Shown in pieces: positions 9,411 to 18,797 of a DNA stretch of 64,000 nucleotides. How positions within the stretch are numbered: position 1 is the first letter of the stretch; each line of letters opens with the position of its first letter. A program made the position numbers and the translations under genes. This DNA is from Paenibacillus sp. JZ16 (GTDB lineage: Bacteria; Bacillota; Bacilli; Paenibacillales; Paenibacillaceae). The stretch lies in NCBI RefSeq assembly GCF_015326965.1, contig NZ_CP017659.1:5894001-5958000 (forward strand), given 5' to 3'. The notes under the pieces were generated by a model that searched no databases, had not been told where the DNA came from, and saw only the letters and a program-made list of their open reading frames with translations.

Positions 9411-10472
9411 TTATTCTCCATTCATGGCCTTGCACTGCTTTCGGTAAGCGGAAGGGGTGAGGCCATGAAATTTTTTGAACGTTTTGCTGAAATGGACATA
9501 GTCCGAGAAGCCGACGCGGTAGGCTGTTTCCTGAGCGGAAAGCTCAGACTCGGCCAGCAATTCCCTCGCTTTTTCCATGCGTACCTGCACCAGGTATTTT
9601 ACGAAGTTCATATTTGTTTCGCTCTTGAAGGTACGGCTTAAATACGTGACCGACATCCCCACCGAATCAGCTACCTCCTGCAAGGACAAATCCTCCATCG
9701 CGTAATTCTCTTCAATGTAACGTTTGGCTTTCTGAATATTGTGGCGAGACCCTAAATTTCGGGAGCCCTTAATCAACGCCAGCATTTCCTTGATTTTCTC
9801 TTGTAATTGACGGCTGCAGGCAATGGGATCGTCCTGTGGCCAGTGATCCTCGCCAATCTCCATCGCAAGAAGCAAACCGCGTTCTTTCATCGCCGTCAGC
9901 AGATCCTGCATCAGCATATGGGCGTACCGTGACACGCTGACTTCTTCTGGCCCGCTCGTCTCGAAAAGAGCCATGATCTCGCGAAATTGTTCCAGCGCTC
10001 CCTGTTCATCGGCAGAATACAACAGGTCAGCCAGCCTGGCTTTATGGCGCTGCTGCGCAAGCGTCCATTCCGTTTGCCGGGAGAACCGCGCTTTCCGCTC
10101 ATCCAGCTCCCTGCAGGCACGTTCCAGCGTCGTTTGGAACTGGGCAGGATCGATGGGCTTCAGCAGGAAGTCCGAAACGCCATAGCGCAGGGCCTGACGC
10201 GCGAATTCGAAGTTGTCATGGCCCGACAGGATAATGAAAAACATCTGGGGATGGGATTCCCGCACACGGCGGATAAATTCCAGTCCATCCATTTCAGGCA
10301 TGCAAATATCGGTCACGATGATGTCGGGCCGGCTATCCTCCAGCAATTCCAAGGCCTCAACCCCGTCTTCGGCTTCGCCGGCAAACTCAATCCGAAGACC
10401 CGACCTCTCTACAAGCTTTCGCAAACTCAAATGAATGGCGTATTCGTCATCTAACAACATGATCCGGTACAT
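9411..10472 (-). CDS. Response regulator, AraC-type (YesN-like)
   Basis: A 353-residue regulator. The receiver domain (residues 1-120) has acidic residues DDE at 8-10, phospho-acceptor Asp55 in IIVTDICMPEMDG, and KPI near 105. A middle linker follows, and an AraC/XylS double helix-turn-helix occupies about 250-350 (LSLQEVADSVGMSVTYLSRTF and AYRVGFSDYVHFSKTFKKF). The start ATG at 10472 has GAGGAGG upstream. It overlaps the 3' end of the kinase gene by 26 bases, so the two are co-transcribed and probably translationally coupled. The divergent sugar ABC operon at 12510 is the likely target, as in other kinase/regulator/binding-protein trios of Paenibacillus. Confidence 0.92.
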   Translation of the reverse strand: MYRIMLLDDEYAIHLSLRKLVERSGLRIEFAGEAEDGVEALELLEDSRPDIIVTDICMPEMDGLEFIRRVRESHPQMFFIILSGHDNFEFARQALRYGVSDFLLKPIDPAQFQTTLERACRELDERKARFSRQTEWTLAQQRHKARLADLLYSADEQGALEQFREIMALFETSGPEEVSVSRYAHMLMQDLLTAMKERGLLLAMEIGEDHWPQDDPIACSRQLQEKIKEMLALIKGSRNLGSRHNIQKAKRYIEENYAMEDLSLQEVADSVGMSVTYLSRTFKSETNMNFVKYLVQVRMEKARELLAESELSAQETAYRVGFSDYVHFSKTFKKFHGLTPSAYRKQCKAMNGE

Positions 10473-12318
10473 GGCGTCCCTCCTCGCTAGTCTTGTACGG
10501 CAGTCTGATTTCAAATATCGTGCCTTCCAAGGGCACGGATTCCACAAGCTGCAGGCCATACTCGTCACCGAAGGTAAGCTGAAGTCTTTGATGTACGTTC
10601 AAGAGGCCGATGCCGCTGGTGGTTTCCTCTCCGTCGTTTGGCAGCATGCCTTCACCCGGCTTCTCGCGGGGTTGCAGGATTTGCCTGATTTGCCAAAGTG
10701 TTTCCGCCGTCATGCCAATCCCCTTGTCCCGGATGATGATGGCAAAATAGCCCGCCTCCGCACGGGAGCTGATCCCGAGGTAGCTTGGTTTCTTGCCCCG
10801 GTATCCGTGGATGAACACATTCTCTACGATCGGCTGCAGCGTCAGCCTGACGGCGTTTACGCGATCCAGGTCCCGTTCGTTCAGGTTCATATCGATCCGG
10901 AGCCTGCGGAAACGGGCGCTTTGAAGGTCGAGATAATACTGGACATGCGTTATCTCCTCCCGCAGCGGAACGACGGATCCGGCATGACCGATATTGTAAC
11001 GAAACATATGGGCCAGCGCCCTCGTCATGCGGCTGATTTCCATATGATCGTCCGCAATGGCATATGAATTAATAATCTCCAATGAATTGTACAAAAAATG
11101 CGGGTTGATGTGGGACTGCATGGAGCGGAGCTCGGATTCCTTCTGCTTGATCATGAGCTCCCGTTCCTTCAGCTGGGAATCCTGGACCTCCCGGATCAGC
11201 CGCTTCAGCTCTCCCGTCATGCTGTAGAAGCTATGAAACACGGCGGTCATTTCATTGTTGCGGAACCGGTTCACGTTGGTAGGAAGCACAAAATCCCCCC
11301 GCTCAACGCGGGCCATCAGCTTCTGCAGCATGGAGAGCGGTCTTGTTAAAGACAAGGAGAAGCCGCCCACAAGCGCCAATGCAATGATCATGAGAACGGC
11401 TGCGGCCGCAAGCGAGTAATTGCGCTGGGTGATTAAACCGCCGATGAGATTGTTCAGCGGCAGGTCGGCAACAACCGTCCAGCCGGTGATCTGCGAGCGT
11501 TCATGCAGGACCATCTTTTCGGTGCCCGAAACGGTGTCTTGATGCTGGAAGAAGGAGGAGTCCCGGTTTTGAATACGTGTTAACAGCCCCGGTTCGACTG
11601 GGGTTCCGACCCGGCTCGGATCCGGGTGGTAGATCATCTGCCCATCCTTGCCCATGATCCAGACGTCAAAGCCCCCCAGCGAATCGTTAGAGCAGATGGC
11701 TCCGATTTGCTTCAGATTGAGGTCGACAATCAATAAGCCTTTATAGAGAAAGGACGAATTGTCATACAGCTTCCGGGCTACGGTAAGGGCTGGCGTGTTT
11801 CCTACCCGGCTGAGGCCGATGATTTGAAAATCGTTGAATTGATCCAGCTGCGCCTGATAGGATCGGTTGCGTTTGCGGATTTCACTCATGTCGAGCAGTC
11901 CCGGCGCGCTTTCGTAATCGGTAATTTGTCTTTTGTTCTCGGCGACGAGCGAGATTCCGATAATGTCGGATCTGCCGTAAATCATCTGGGCAAACAAGTC
12001 GTCCTCCACTTTTTTGGCAAGCTGAAAGTAGGCATAGGGAGTAAGCTGGGCAGCCGAGAGAAATTGCTGGATCTGAGGGTTGTGAATAAAGGGATAGGTG
12101 GAATTCTCCAGATTGGATATGTACGAATCCAGCGAGACGTTGGTTTGCTCGATAATACGCTTGTTAGCGCCTGCGGCAAACTGTTCAATCGCTTCAGTTG
12201 ACGACTGGTACCAGAAGCTGCCGAGCAGAAAGAAGGGGAGGCCAATGAATAGGGTGATCAGCACGAACAAACGTTGGTTAATGGTCAGATTACCGGTGGA
12301 AACGCCTTGGATGTTCAT
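10447..12318 (-). CDS. Sensor histidine kinase (YesM-like)
   Basis: A 623-residue membrane kinase. An N-terminal membrane segment (about 15-37) is followed by a large extracytoplasmic sensor of CACHE type (about 40-295), a second membrane segment near 300-325, a HAMP region (SLTRPLSMLQKLMARV...) and the LytS/YesM-type kinase core. The phospho-acceptor His is His407 in SHINPHFLYNSLEIINSYA; LQPIVENVFIHGYRG is the N box and DKGIGMTAE/GIGLLNVHQRLQL are the ATP-lid motifs. The start ATG at 12318 has GAGGAAGG/GGAAGAG upstream; 32 further upstream codons lack a good site. It probably senses a sugar, directly or through the binding lipoprotein encoded divergently. Confidence 0.92.
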   Translation of the reverse strand: MNIQGVSTGNLTINQRLFVLITLFIGLPFFLLGSFWYQSSTEAIEQFAAGANKRIIEQTNVSLDSYISNLENSTYPFIHNPQIQQFLSAAQLTPYAYFQLAKKVEDDLFAQMIYGRSDIIGISLVAENKRQITDYESAPGLLDMSEIRKRNRSYQAQLDQFNDFQIIGLSRVGNTPALTVARKLYDNSSFLYKGLLIVDLNLKQIGAICSNDSLGGFDVWIMGKDGQMIYHPDPSRVGTPVEPGLLTRIQNRDSSFFQHQDTVSGTEKMVLHERSQITGWTVVADLPLNNLIGGLITQRNYSLAAAAVLMIIALALVGGFSLSLTRPLSMLQKLMARVERGDFVLPTNVNRFRNNEMTAVFHSFYSMTGELKRLIREVQDSQLKERELMIKQKESELRSMQSHINPHFLYNSLEIINSYAIADDHMEISRMTRALAHMFRYNIGHAGSVVPLREEITHVQYYLDLQSARFRRLRIDMNLNERDLDRVNAVRLTLQPIVENVFIHGYRGKKPSYLGISSRAEAGYFAIIIRDKGIGMTAETLWQIRQILQPREKPGEGMLPNDGEETTSGIGLLNVHQRLQLTFGDEYGLQLVESVPLEGTIFEIRLPYKTSEEGRHVPDHVVR

Positions 12319-12509
12319 CGCTCTTCCGCCTTCCTCGCATTGAAGTAGGGAATGTAAGGAACATTGTAGCAAAAAAACACAAGTTGTAAATAAAAAACCA
12401 TGATGCCGCAGCAAGAAATCACAAGTGGGCTAAGAAAGCACATGGGCGCATTCGGTCGTTATCAACTACAATCGCATTAATCCATTTCAAACAATAGGGG
12501 GCGAGGATT

Positions 12510-13874
12510 GTGAAAAAGAGAAAAGGGTTCTACAGCTGGGTAACGGCCTTATTGCTGATATCCATCATTGTAAGCGGATGCGGAAATGCTGGCGATGGTC
12601 AGAGCGGCACCGCATCTTCCGGCACCGGAGGCGGCGAGGAAGATAAGAAGGTAGAAATCCTGCTCGGATATTATTCGAGCGACAGCTCCGATGCGAAGAT
12701 GAAGGAGCTGATCGAGCAGTTCGAGAAACAGCACCCGAACATTACGGTCAAAACGCAGAGCGCGCCTTACGGGCAGTTCTATCAGAAGCTGGATACGCAG
12801 ATCGCGGCCGGCCAGGCGCCGGACGTATGGCTGTCCGACGGCGTCTACGTGATGAAATACGCCCAGCGGGGCGCGGCCAAGGATCTGACCGATTGGATTG
12901 CAAGGGATCTGAAAGCCGATGAGTACTACGGCCTCGATTTCAACAAGGACGCGGACGGGCGCTATTGGGGCGTGCCGCAGGGCATACAGGTCGGCGTGCT
13001 GTTTTACAACAAAGAGCTGTTTGATAAGGCCGGCGTAGCGTATCCTTCGGATGAATGGACCTGGGAGGATCTGAAATCATCGGCAGCCAAGCTGACGGTG
13101 GATGCCGGCGGAAAAACGGCCGAGGACAGCGGGTTCGACGCAGCCAGCGTGAATCAGTTCGGGCTTACGTTCTTCAGCATTACCGAGGGCTGGTTCTCCG
13201 TGATGAAGTCCTACGGCGGTGGAACCCTTGACGAGAAAGCGGAGAACTCGATCATCAATTCCCCTGAGAACAAGCAGGCGTTCGAATGGATGGTCGACGG
13301 CATGCAGCGCGGCATCATTACGGATCCGGTCGATCTGAAGAGCTTCCAGAGCAATACCGCCGTGTTCCCAAGCGGATCGGCCGCCATGCGGATCGGCATT
13401 TATGCCCGGGTGCAGGCAGCGAATGAAGCCGGTCTGAATTACGATGTGGCGCTGCTGCCGAAGGGACCTGACGGCAAGCGGGTGTCCCCGGTCATTGCCA
13501 ACTCGTGGGTGGTTAATCAGAAGTCAAGCGACGAGAAAGCGGAAGCTGCCTGGGAGTGGATTAAATATTGGGCTACGGAAGACGATGTGCAGAAGCAGTG
13601 GACCGAGCTTGGCGAAGCCGTGCCCGTGAAAAAATCCGTTGCGGAATCCGAAGTGTTCCTCAAGGCGGGAGAGCAGCCTGCTAATCGCCAAGCTTTCCTG
13701 GATAGCCTGGAGTTCGCACAGACGCTCGACAATAACGCGGTCTGGGAAGAATGGGTAGGCAAATTCAACGAGCATGCGGAGCGTGCCTTCCTGGGGGATG
13801 CAACCATCGATCAGGCTTTAAGCGAAGCGGACGCAGCCGTTCAGGCGGTCCTCGATGATTTCTATAAAAAATAA
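12510..13874 (+). CDS. Carbohydrate ABC importer, substrate-binding lipoprotein
   Basis: A 454-residue family-1 extracellular solute-binding protein. The signal peptide ends in the lipobox SGCG (Cys at about 24), followed by a Gly/Ser linker, so it is a membrane-anchored lipoprotein. Typical motifs are EQFEKQHPNITVKTQS near 75 and APDVWLSDGVYVMKYAQRG near 105, with a closing MalE-like C-terminal lobe. The start is GTG at 12510 behind GGGGGCGAGG. It heads the operon with two permeases, sugar-modifying enzymes and NagA/NagB-like enzymes. An amino-sugar-containing oligosaccharide or conjugate is the likely ligand, inferred from context only. Confidence 0.92.
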   Translation: MKKRKGFYSWVTALLLISIIVSGCGNAGDGQSGTASSGTGGGEEDKKVEILLGYYSSDSSDAKMKELIEQFEKQHPNITVKTQSAPYGQFYQKLDTQIAAGQAPDVWLSDGVYVMKYAQRGAAKDLTDWIARDLKADEYYGLDFNKDADGRYWGVPQGIQVGVLFYNKELFDKAGVAYPSDEWTWEDLKSSAAKLTVDAGGKTAEDSGFDAASVNQFGLTFFSITEGWFSVMKSYGGGTLDEKAENSIINSPENKQAFEWMVDGMQRGIITDPVDLKSFQSNTAVFPSGSAAMRIGIYARVQAANEAGLNYDVALLPKGPDGKRVSPVIANSWVVNQKSSDEKAEAAWEWIKYWATEDDVQKQWTELGEAVPVKKSVAESEVFLKAGEQPANRQAFLDSLEFAQTLDNNAVWEEWVGKFNEHAERAFLGDATIDQALSEADAAVQAVLDDFYKK

Positions 13875-13904
13875 AACCAAGGGTGGAAGAAAGGCGGGAG
13901 TGAA

Positions 13905-14870
13905 ATGGACAATACGCTAAACGACAATGCAGCACTCAAAGCCGATCCGATGCCGCACGGAAAGCCCGCCCGAAAACGGAAATGGGATCATGAGGGGAGA
14001 TGGGGGCTGCTCATGGCCTCCCCCTATGTTCTCCACTTTATCATTTTTGTGGCGGGGCCTCTCGCCGCATCCCTGTACTTCAGCTTTTCCGATTATGACA
14101 TGCTGAATCCGCCCGAGTGGAGCGGACTGGATAATTTCCGGCGCATGGCCGAGGATTCGATGTTCTGGCGTTCCCTGTGGAATACCTTGTATTTTGCGGT
14201 TCTGTTCGTGCCGCTCCAGACCTTCCTGGCCTTGGTGCTGGCCGTCGCGCTAAACCAGCGTTTGAAAGGGCTTAAATGGTTTCGGATGGCCCATTTTATC
14301 CCGGTGATCTCCTCCTGGACCGTCATCCTGTATGTTGCTGACGCTGTATTCAACCCTCGCTTCGGTTTGGCGAATACGCTGCTTGCCAAGCTGGGGCTGG
14401 AAGGGCAAGGCTGGCTGCAGGATCCGAAGCTGGCGATTCCGCTGCTCGTGTTCATCGCGGTTTGGAAAGGGATCGGCTATATTATGGTCATTTATCTGGC
14501 TGGACTTCAGAGCGTTCCCGGGGATTTGTATGAAGCCGCGGAGATCGACGGTGCTGGAGCCCTGCGAAAATTCCGGTATATTACCGTTCCATTGATCTCG
14601 CCGACGACCTTCCTGGTTGTCATCATGAGCACCATCTCTACCTTCCAGGCATTCGAACAGATCTACGTGCTGACCGGCAGGGGCGACATCAGCTCGGCGG
14701 GAGGTCCGAATAACTCCAGTCTGGTCATGATGCTGTATTTATATCGCGAAGGGTTCACCTTTATGAGGATGGGGTATGCTTCCGCCATTGCCTGGGTGCT
14801 GTTCATGATCCTGTTCCTGTTGACGCTGATACAGCTTCGGGCCCAAAAGAAGTGGGTGCATTATGACTGA
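13905..14870 (+). CDS. Carbohydrate ABC importer permease (MalF/UgpA type)
   Basis: A 321-residue inner-membrane permease with six predicted segments and a polar N-terminal tail of about 30 residues. The EAA loop that docks the ATPase reads YEAAEIDGAGALRKFRYITVPLISP near residue 205. RBS GGGAG. It lies 30 bases after the binding protein and forms a heterodimer with the next gene product. Confidence 0.93.
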   Translation: MDNTLNDNAALKADPMPHGKPARKRKWDHEGRWGLLMASPYVLHFIIFVAGPLAASLYFSFSDYDMLNPPEWSGLDNFRRMAEDSMFWRSLWNTLYFAVLFVPLQTFLALVLAVALNQRLKGLKWFRMAHFIPVISSWTVILYVADAVFNPRFGLANTLLAKLGLEGQGWLQDPKLAIPLLVFIAVWKGIGYIMVIYLAGLQSVPGDLYEAAEIDGAGALRKFRYITVPLISPTTFLVVIMSTISTFQAFEQIYVLTGRGDISSAGGPNNSSLVMMLYLYREGFTFMRMGYASAIAWVLFMILFLLTLIQLRAQKKWVHYD

Positions 14871-14930
14871 TCAAGCGATCAAGATGGAACCGGGGATTCG
14901 GAACCGCATCGGAGGAAGGAGTGACCTCAA

Positions 14931-15755
14931 ATGAGAAGAAAGCTGCTGGGAAAAAGTATAGGATACGTGCTGATCGGGATCAGCTCGCTCATCATGGTCG
15001 TGCCGTTTCTGTCGGCACTCATGAATTCATTGAAAACCTACAAGGAATATACAACGGTTCCGCCCCGCTGGATCCCTGAAGTATTCCAATGGTCCAATTA
15101 CGCCCAGGTGTTCCAGCTTGGGAATATTGGCGGCTACACGCTCAACAGCGTCTTCGTAGCCGCATTGTCCGTCATCGGCGCCCTGATCTCCTGCTCGATG
15201 GTCGGTTATGCGTTCGCAAGACTGCGCTTTCCGCTGAAAAGTGCGCTGTTCGTGATGGTGCTGGGTACGATGATGATTCCGGCGGTGGTCATCATCATCC
15301 CGCATTTTATCATTTTTAATAAGCTGAACATGCTGGATACGCTCACGCCGCTGTGGATTATCGAATGGCTGGCTCAGCCGTTTGGGATTTTCCTCATGCG
15401 ACAGGCTTTTATGAATATACCTAAGGAGTACGAGGAGGCGGCCAAGATGGAGGGCTGCAATCCGTTCCAGATTTACCTGCGGATTTTTATTCCGATGGCC
15501 AGGCCTACCCTGGCGACGCTGGCGATCTTTACGTTCATGGGCAAGTGGAACGAGATTCTGACGCCTGTCATTTATTTGACCTCGAATGAGAAGTATACGC
15601 TGCCCATCGGCATTCTCTCCTTGTCAGGCCAGTGGACCGGCAATGAACAGCTTATGATCGCAGCCGCACTGGTCAGTCTGGTTCCGATCCTGCTGGTATT
15701 CCTGTTTGCCGAGAAATATTTTGTGCAGAACCACAATATGGCCGGGATTAAATAA
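14931..15755 (+). CDS. Carbohydrate ABC importer permease (MalG/UgpE type)
   Basis: A 274-residue permease with six predicted segments. The EAA loop reads EYEEAAKMEGCNPFQIYLRIFIPMARP near residue 165, and the family ending FVQNHNMAGIK is intact. Start ATG behind AAGGAG. No ATPase gene is present in this operon; Bacillota carbohydrate importers of this class usually share one MsmX-type ATPase encoded elsewhere. Confidence 0.93.
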   Translation: MRRKLLGKSIGYVLIGISSLIMVVPFLSALMNSLKTYKEYTTVPPRWIPEVFQWSNYAQVFQLGNIGGYTLNSVFVAALSVIGALISCSMVGYAFARLRFPLKSALFVMVLGTMMIPAVVIIIPHFIIFNKLNMLDTLTPLWIIEWLAQPFGIFLMRQAFMNIPKEYEEAAKMEGCNPFQIYLRIFIPMARPTLATLAIFTFMGKWNEILTPVIYLTSNEKYTLPIGILSLSGQWTGNEQLMIAAALVSLVPILLVFLFAEKYFVQNHNMAGIK

Positions 15756-15757
15756 TG

Positions 15758-15775
15758 AACGTTACTAACGTTACT
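15758..15775. repeat. Two exact tandem copies of a 9-base unit
   Basis: AACGTTACT occurs twice in direct tandem right after the permease stop codon, in the 39-base gap before the next start. Meaning unknown. Confidence 0.6.
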
Positions 15776-15794
15776 ATCGGCTCCGGAAGGGGCC

Positions 15795-16691
15795 ATGTCT
15801 GTGATGGAAAGGATGAAAGAGAAGATGAAAATAGCGGCATTCAGCGGATCGTTAATCGATTACAGCATCCATGAAGCGATGTCGATCGCGGCCAGGCTCG
15901 GTTTTAACGGAATCGAAATTGCCTGCCGCGAGCCGCACTTAAGTCCGGAAGCTTCGCTGCCGCGGGTACGCGAAATGAAGGCTGTTGCGGAAGGCCATGG
16001 CTTGGAGATTCCTGCATTGGCTGGTTATATGGGATATTTCTCGACAAGCGGAGATGCGGAATGCGCTGAGGCTTACGATCAGTTTATGGGCCTGCTTGAA
16101 CGCGCGGTCATGTTGGAGGCGGGGATGATACGGATCTTTCAAGGAGGGCCGAATGCCTTCCTGGCGGAGGATTATCATTATGACAAGGCGGCTTTCTGGA
16201 TTCGGAAATGCGCGGAGGAAGCCCGCGCTGCGGGAAAACGGATCGTGCTGGAGATTCACAACCAGAGCCTGGTAGAGACGACAGATAGCGCTCTACGTCT
16301 GCTGGATTTGATCGGCGATGACCAGGTTGGTCTGATTCATGACGCAGGGAATATGTACATCACGGACACGGAATTTGGGGAAGAGTCGGTCCGGCAGCTC
16401 GGAAGCCGTTTGTTCCATGTGCACATCAAGGATGAACGGCGGATCGCGCAGGGGGGCGCACCGGGAACGTTCAAGAATTTGACCCGTCACGGGGAAGAGT
16501 TCTTCCTGCAGTGCCGCCTTGGTGAAGGAGAAGTGGATCACGACGGGCTGCTCAGAGGACTTCGGGAATACCGGTACGAGGGTTGGCTTACGCTGGAATG
16601 CGCAGCTCCCTATCCGCCGAAGGAACGGCTTGCTTATGATCTGTCGGTCATCAAGGAGTGGCTGCAGGCTGTGGAGGTGTCGATCGGATGA
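15795..16691 (+). CDS. Sugar phosphate isomerase/epimerase (xylose-isomerase-like TIM barrel)
   Basis: A protein of up to 298 residues. Barrel and metal-site motifs of the AP-endonuclease-2/xylose isomerase-like family are present: ARLGFNGIEIACREPH near residue 35, GKRIVLEIHNQS (metal Glu) near 150, GLIHDAGN near 180, LFHVHIKDER (His-x-His) near 210 and LTLECA near 275. Such enzymes isomerise or epimerise keto-sugars, often next to Gfo/Idh/MocA dehydrogenases in 3-keto-sugar pathways, exactly the arrangement here. Several nearby ATGs make the start uncertain (15795 or up to 10 codons later). The stop overlaps the next gene as ATGA. Confidence 0.85.
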   Translation: MSVMERMKEKMKIAAFSGSLIDYSIHEAMSIAARLGFNGIEIACREPHLSPEASLPRVREMKAVAEGHGLEIPALAGYMGYFSTSGDAECAEAYDQFMGLLERAVMLEAGMIRIFQGGPNAFLAEDYHYDKAAFWIRKCAEEARAAGKRIVLEIHNQSLVETTDSALRLLDLIGDDQVGLIHDAGNMYITDTEFGEESVRQLGSRLFHVHIKDERRIAQGGAPGTFKNLTRHGEEFFLQCRLGEGEVDHDGLLRGLREYRYEGWLTLECAAPYPPKERLAYDLSVIKEWLQAVEVSIG

Positions 16692-17698
16692 CGGGGAACG
16701 CGCGGAAATTTGGAATTATCGGCTGCCAGCATGCCCACATCGGCATGTTCATCGAGGAGATGCTGGCACTGGGCTACGAATGCGCAGGCGTATACGAACC
16801 GGATAATAAGCCGCTAGCCCGTACTTTTGCCGACCGGTACGGTCTGGAACTGACAGGGGATCAGGAATCGCTGCTGAGCGACGAAGGCGTGAGCGTTATC
16901 GGCTGCGCGGCTATCAACCATGAGAAGCTGGATGTCATTGAGCTGTGCGAGCTGCACGGCAAGCCCGTCATGATCGACAAGCCTGCTGTGACGGATCGGG
17001 CGGGGCTTACCAGGCTGCGCGGCGTTCTGGAGCGGGGAAGAATCGAGGTAGGGATGATGCTGACCGAGCGCTTCCGCCCTTCGCTGCATACCATTCATCG
17101 GATGATCCGGGCGGGAGAGTTAGGGGACATCGTCCACATCTCGATGCGTAAGCCGCATCGGCTGAATCCGGAATCGAGGCCAGCCTGGCATTTTGACAAG
17201 TCGCAATCCGGAGGCATCATTAACGATCTCTTCGTGCACGATTTTGACCTGTTACGATGGCTGACGGGCCGGGAGGTGGAGGCTGCATCCGGTTATCTGG
17301 CGAAGCATATGCTGCCTGAATACCCGACCTTCTATGATGCAGCCGGCGTGCAGGTATTCATGGATGGCGGGATCACGGCACAGCTGTACGCCGACTGGCA
17401 CACACCCGCTGGCAGCTGGACTTGGGGAGACGGCCGGATATTCATTACGGGGACGCACGGCATTGCGGAAATTCGGCTGGAAGGCGATCCCTTATTATCG
17501 AGTGATGAGGTTGCGCTTGTCATCACCGAACAGGAGCTGCGTTCTTTGCCTTTGGCACCGCCGCCCCTCTCCCTTGCTCAGGATTTCCTGAACCGGGTGG
17601 AGGGGGAAGAGGGGGTCATCACGCATGAAGATATTTACAAAGCCTCGGAGGCTACGGTGATGGCCGATGAGGGAGCACGGGTCCTGATCCGGGAATAG
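16688..17698 (+). CDS. Gfo/Idh/MocA family oxidoreductase (first of two in operon)
   Basis: A 336-residue NAD(P)-dependent dehydrogenase. The N-terminal Rossmann fold has FGIIGCQHAHIGMFIEEML, a less common GxxGxxH variant of the dinucleotide loop. The family EKP motif appears as DKPAVTD near residue 98. The C-terminal sheet domain carries GGIINDLFVHDFDLLRWL (catalytic His near 187). The ATG at 16688 overlaps the upstream TGA, so translation is coupled; there is no better site upstream. It probably oxidises a sugar hydroxyl, working with the neighbouring isomerase and second dehydrogenase. Confidence 0.88.
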   Translation: MTGNARKFGIIGCQHAHIGMFIEEMLALGYECAGVYEPDNKPLARTFADRYGLELTGDQESLLSDEGVSVIGCAAINHEKLDVIELCELHGKPVMIDKPAVTDRAGLTRLRGVLERGRIEVGMMLTERFRPSLHTIHRMIRAGELGDIVHISMRKPHRLNPESRPAWHFDKSQSGGIINDLFVHDFDLLRWLTGREVEAASGYLAKHMLPEYPTFYDAAGVQVFMDGGITAQLYADWHTPAGSWTWGDGRIFITGTHGIAEIRLEGDPLLSSDEVALVITEQELRSLPLAPPPLSLAQDFLNRVEGEEGVITHEDIYKASEATVMADEGARVLIRE

Positions 17699-17752
17699 GG
17701 AATGTATACGGCTTTCATCGAAAACAGAGCGTATGGAGGAGGCGTAGGGAAC

Positions 17753-18781
17753 ATGACAAAGGAAAGGCTGCCCGTCCGATTCGGTATGATCGGCTGCGGG
17801 ATTATTGCGGATATTCATGCGAAGGGCATCTTGAATACGGAGGAGGCTGAGCTTGCCGCCGTATTCGATACGAAACGGGAATCAGCCGCCAAGCTTACCG
17901 AAACGTACGGAGGAGATATCTGCAACACCTTGGAAGAACTGCTGGCACGCGAGGATGTGGAGGTCGTCTGTATCTGCACGCCAAGCGGCATGCATGCAGA
18001 ACAGACGGCGATGGTTGCCCGGGCGGGCAAGCATGTGCTGGTGGAGAAACCGATGGCGATCCGGCTCGACGATGTCGAGCGCATGATTGAGGTATGTGCC
18101 GAGAACGATGTGCTTCTCGCAACGGTCTTTCCGAGGCGCATGTCCCCGCAGGCCGGGTACGCCCGGCAGGTCATTCAAGAAGGACGGCTTGGGAAGCTGA
18201 GTTTATGCTCGGCGTATGTCATGCTGTACCGTGATCAAGCCTATTATGACAGTGCGGGCTGGCGCGGGACCTGGGCCATGGATGGCGGCGGGGCGATGAT
18301 GAATCAGGGAATCCATACGGTGGATATGCTGCAATGGCTCGTAGGCCCTGTTGCGTCCTTGACTGCAAAGGCCAAGGCCGTTCTGCGCAATATCGAAGTC
18401 GAAGATACCGTTATCGCTGCGCTTGAATTTGCGAGCGGGGCGCTCGGCGTGCTGGAGATCACGACGACGGCCTGCGACGGCAAAGGACAGCGGCTGGTCA
18501 TCCATGGGGATAAGGGCGTGCTCGTCATTGAAGAGGATACAATCGTATCCCTTGAGATCGATGGCCAGCAGATTCAGCTGCCTGAGTTCGAGCCATTTAA
18601 AGTCATACCGGACGGTCATCGCCTGCAAATTCGAGATATGGCGCTTGCCGTTCGCGAAGGCCGACAGCCTGTTATCACCGGGAAGGACGGCAGGCATTCG
18701 CTGGAGATTATTCTCGGCACCTACGAGGCTTCCCGCCAGCGCAAGGAAATCGAACTGCAGACCGGAACACCGGTGTTGTAG
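17753..18781 (+). CDS. Gfo/Idh/MocA family oxidoreductase (second in operon)
   Basis: A 342-residue NAD(P)-dependent sugar dehydrogenase. The Rossmann loop is FGMIGCGIIADIHAKGI, the family motif VEKPMAI is at about residue 98, and GGGAMMNQGIHTVDMLQWLVG near 180 holds the catalytic His. I set the start at 17753, where GGAGGAGG lies upstream; the open frame extends 17 codons further without a ribosome site. It lies 54 bases after its paralogue and 16 bases before the NagB-like gene. Two such dehydrogenases flanked by an isomerase suggest an oxidise-isomerise-reduce scheme on a sugar. Confidence 0.9.
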   Translation: MTKERLPVRFGMIGCGIIADIHAKGILNTEEAELAAVFDTKRESAAKLTETYGGDICNTLEELLAREDVEVVCICTPSGMHAEQTAMVARAGKHVLVEKPMAIRLDDVERMIEVCAENDVLLATVFPRRMSPQAGYARQVIQEGRLGKLSLCSAYVMLYRDQAYYDSAGWRGTWAMDGGGAMMNQGIHTVDMLQWLVGPVASLTAKAKAVLRNIEVEDTVIAALEFASGALGVLEITTTACDGKGQRLVIHGDKGVLVIEEDTIVSLEIDGQQIQLPEFEPFKVIPDGHRLQIRDMALAVREGRQPVITGKDGRHSLEIILGTYEASRQRKEIELQTGTPVL

Positions 18782-18797
18782 GGATGGAGGTGACTTT

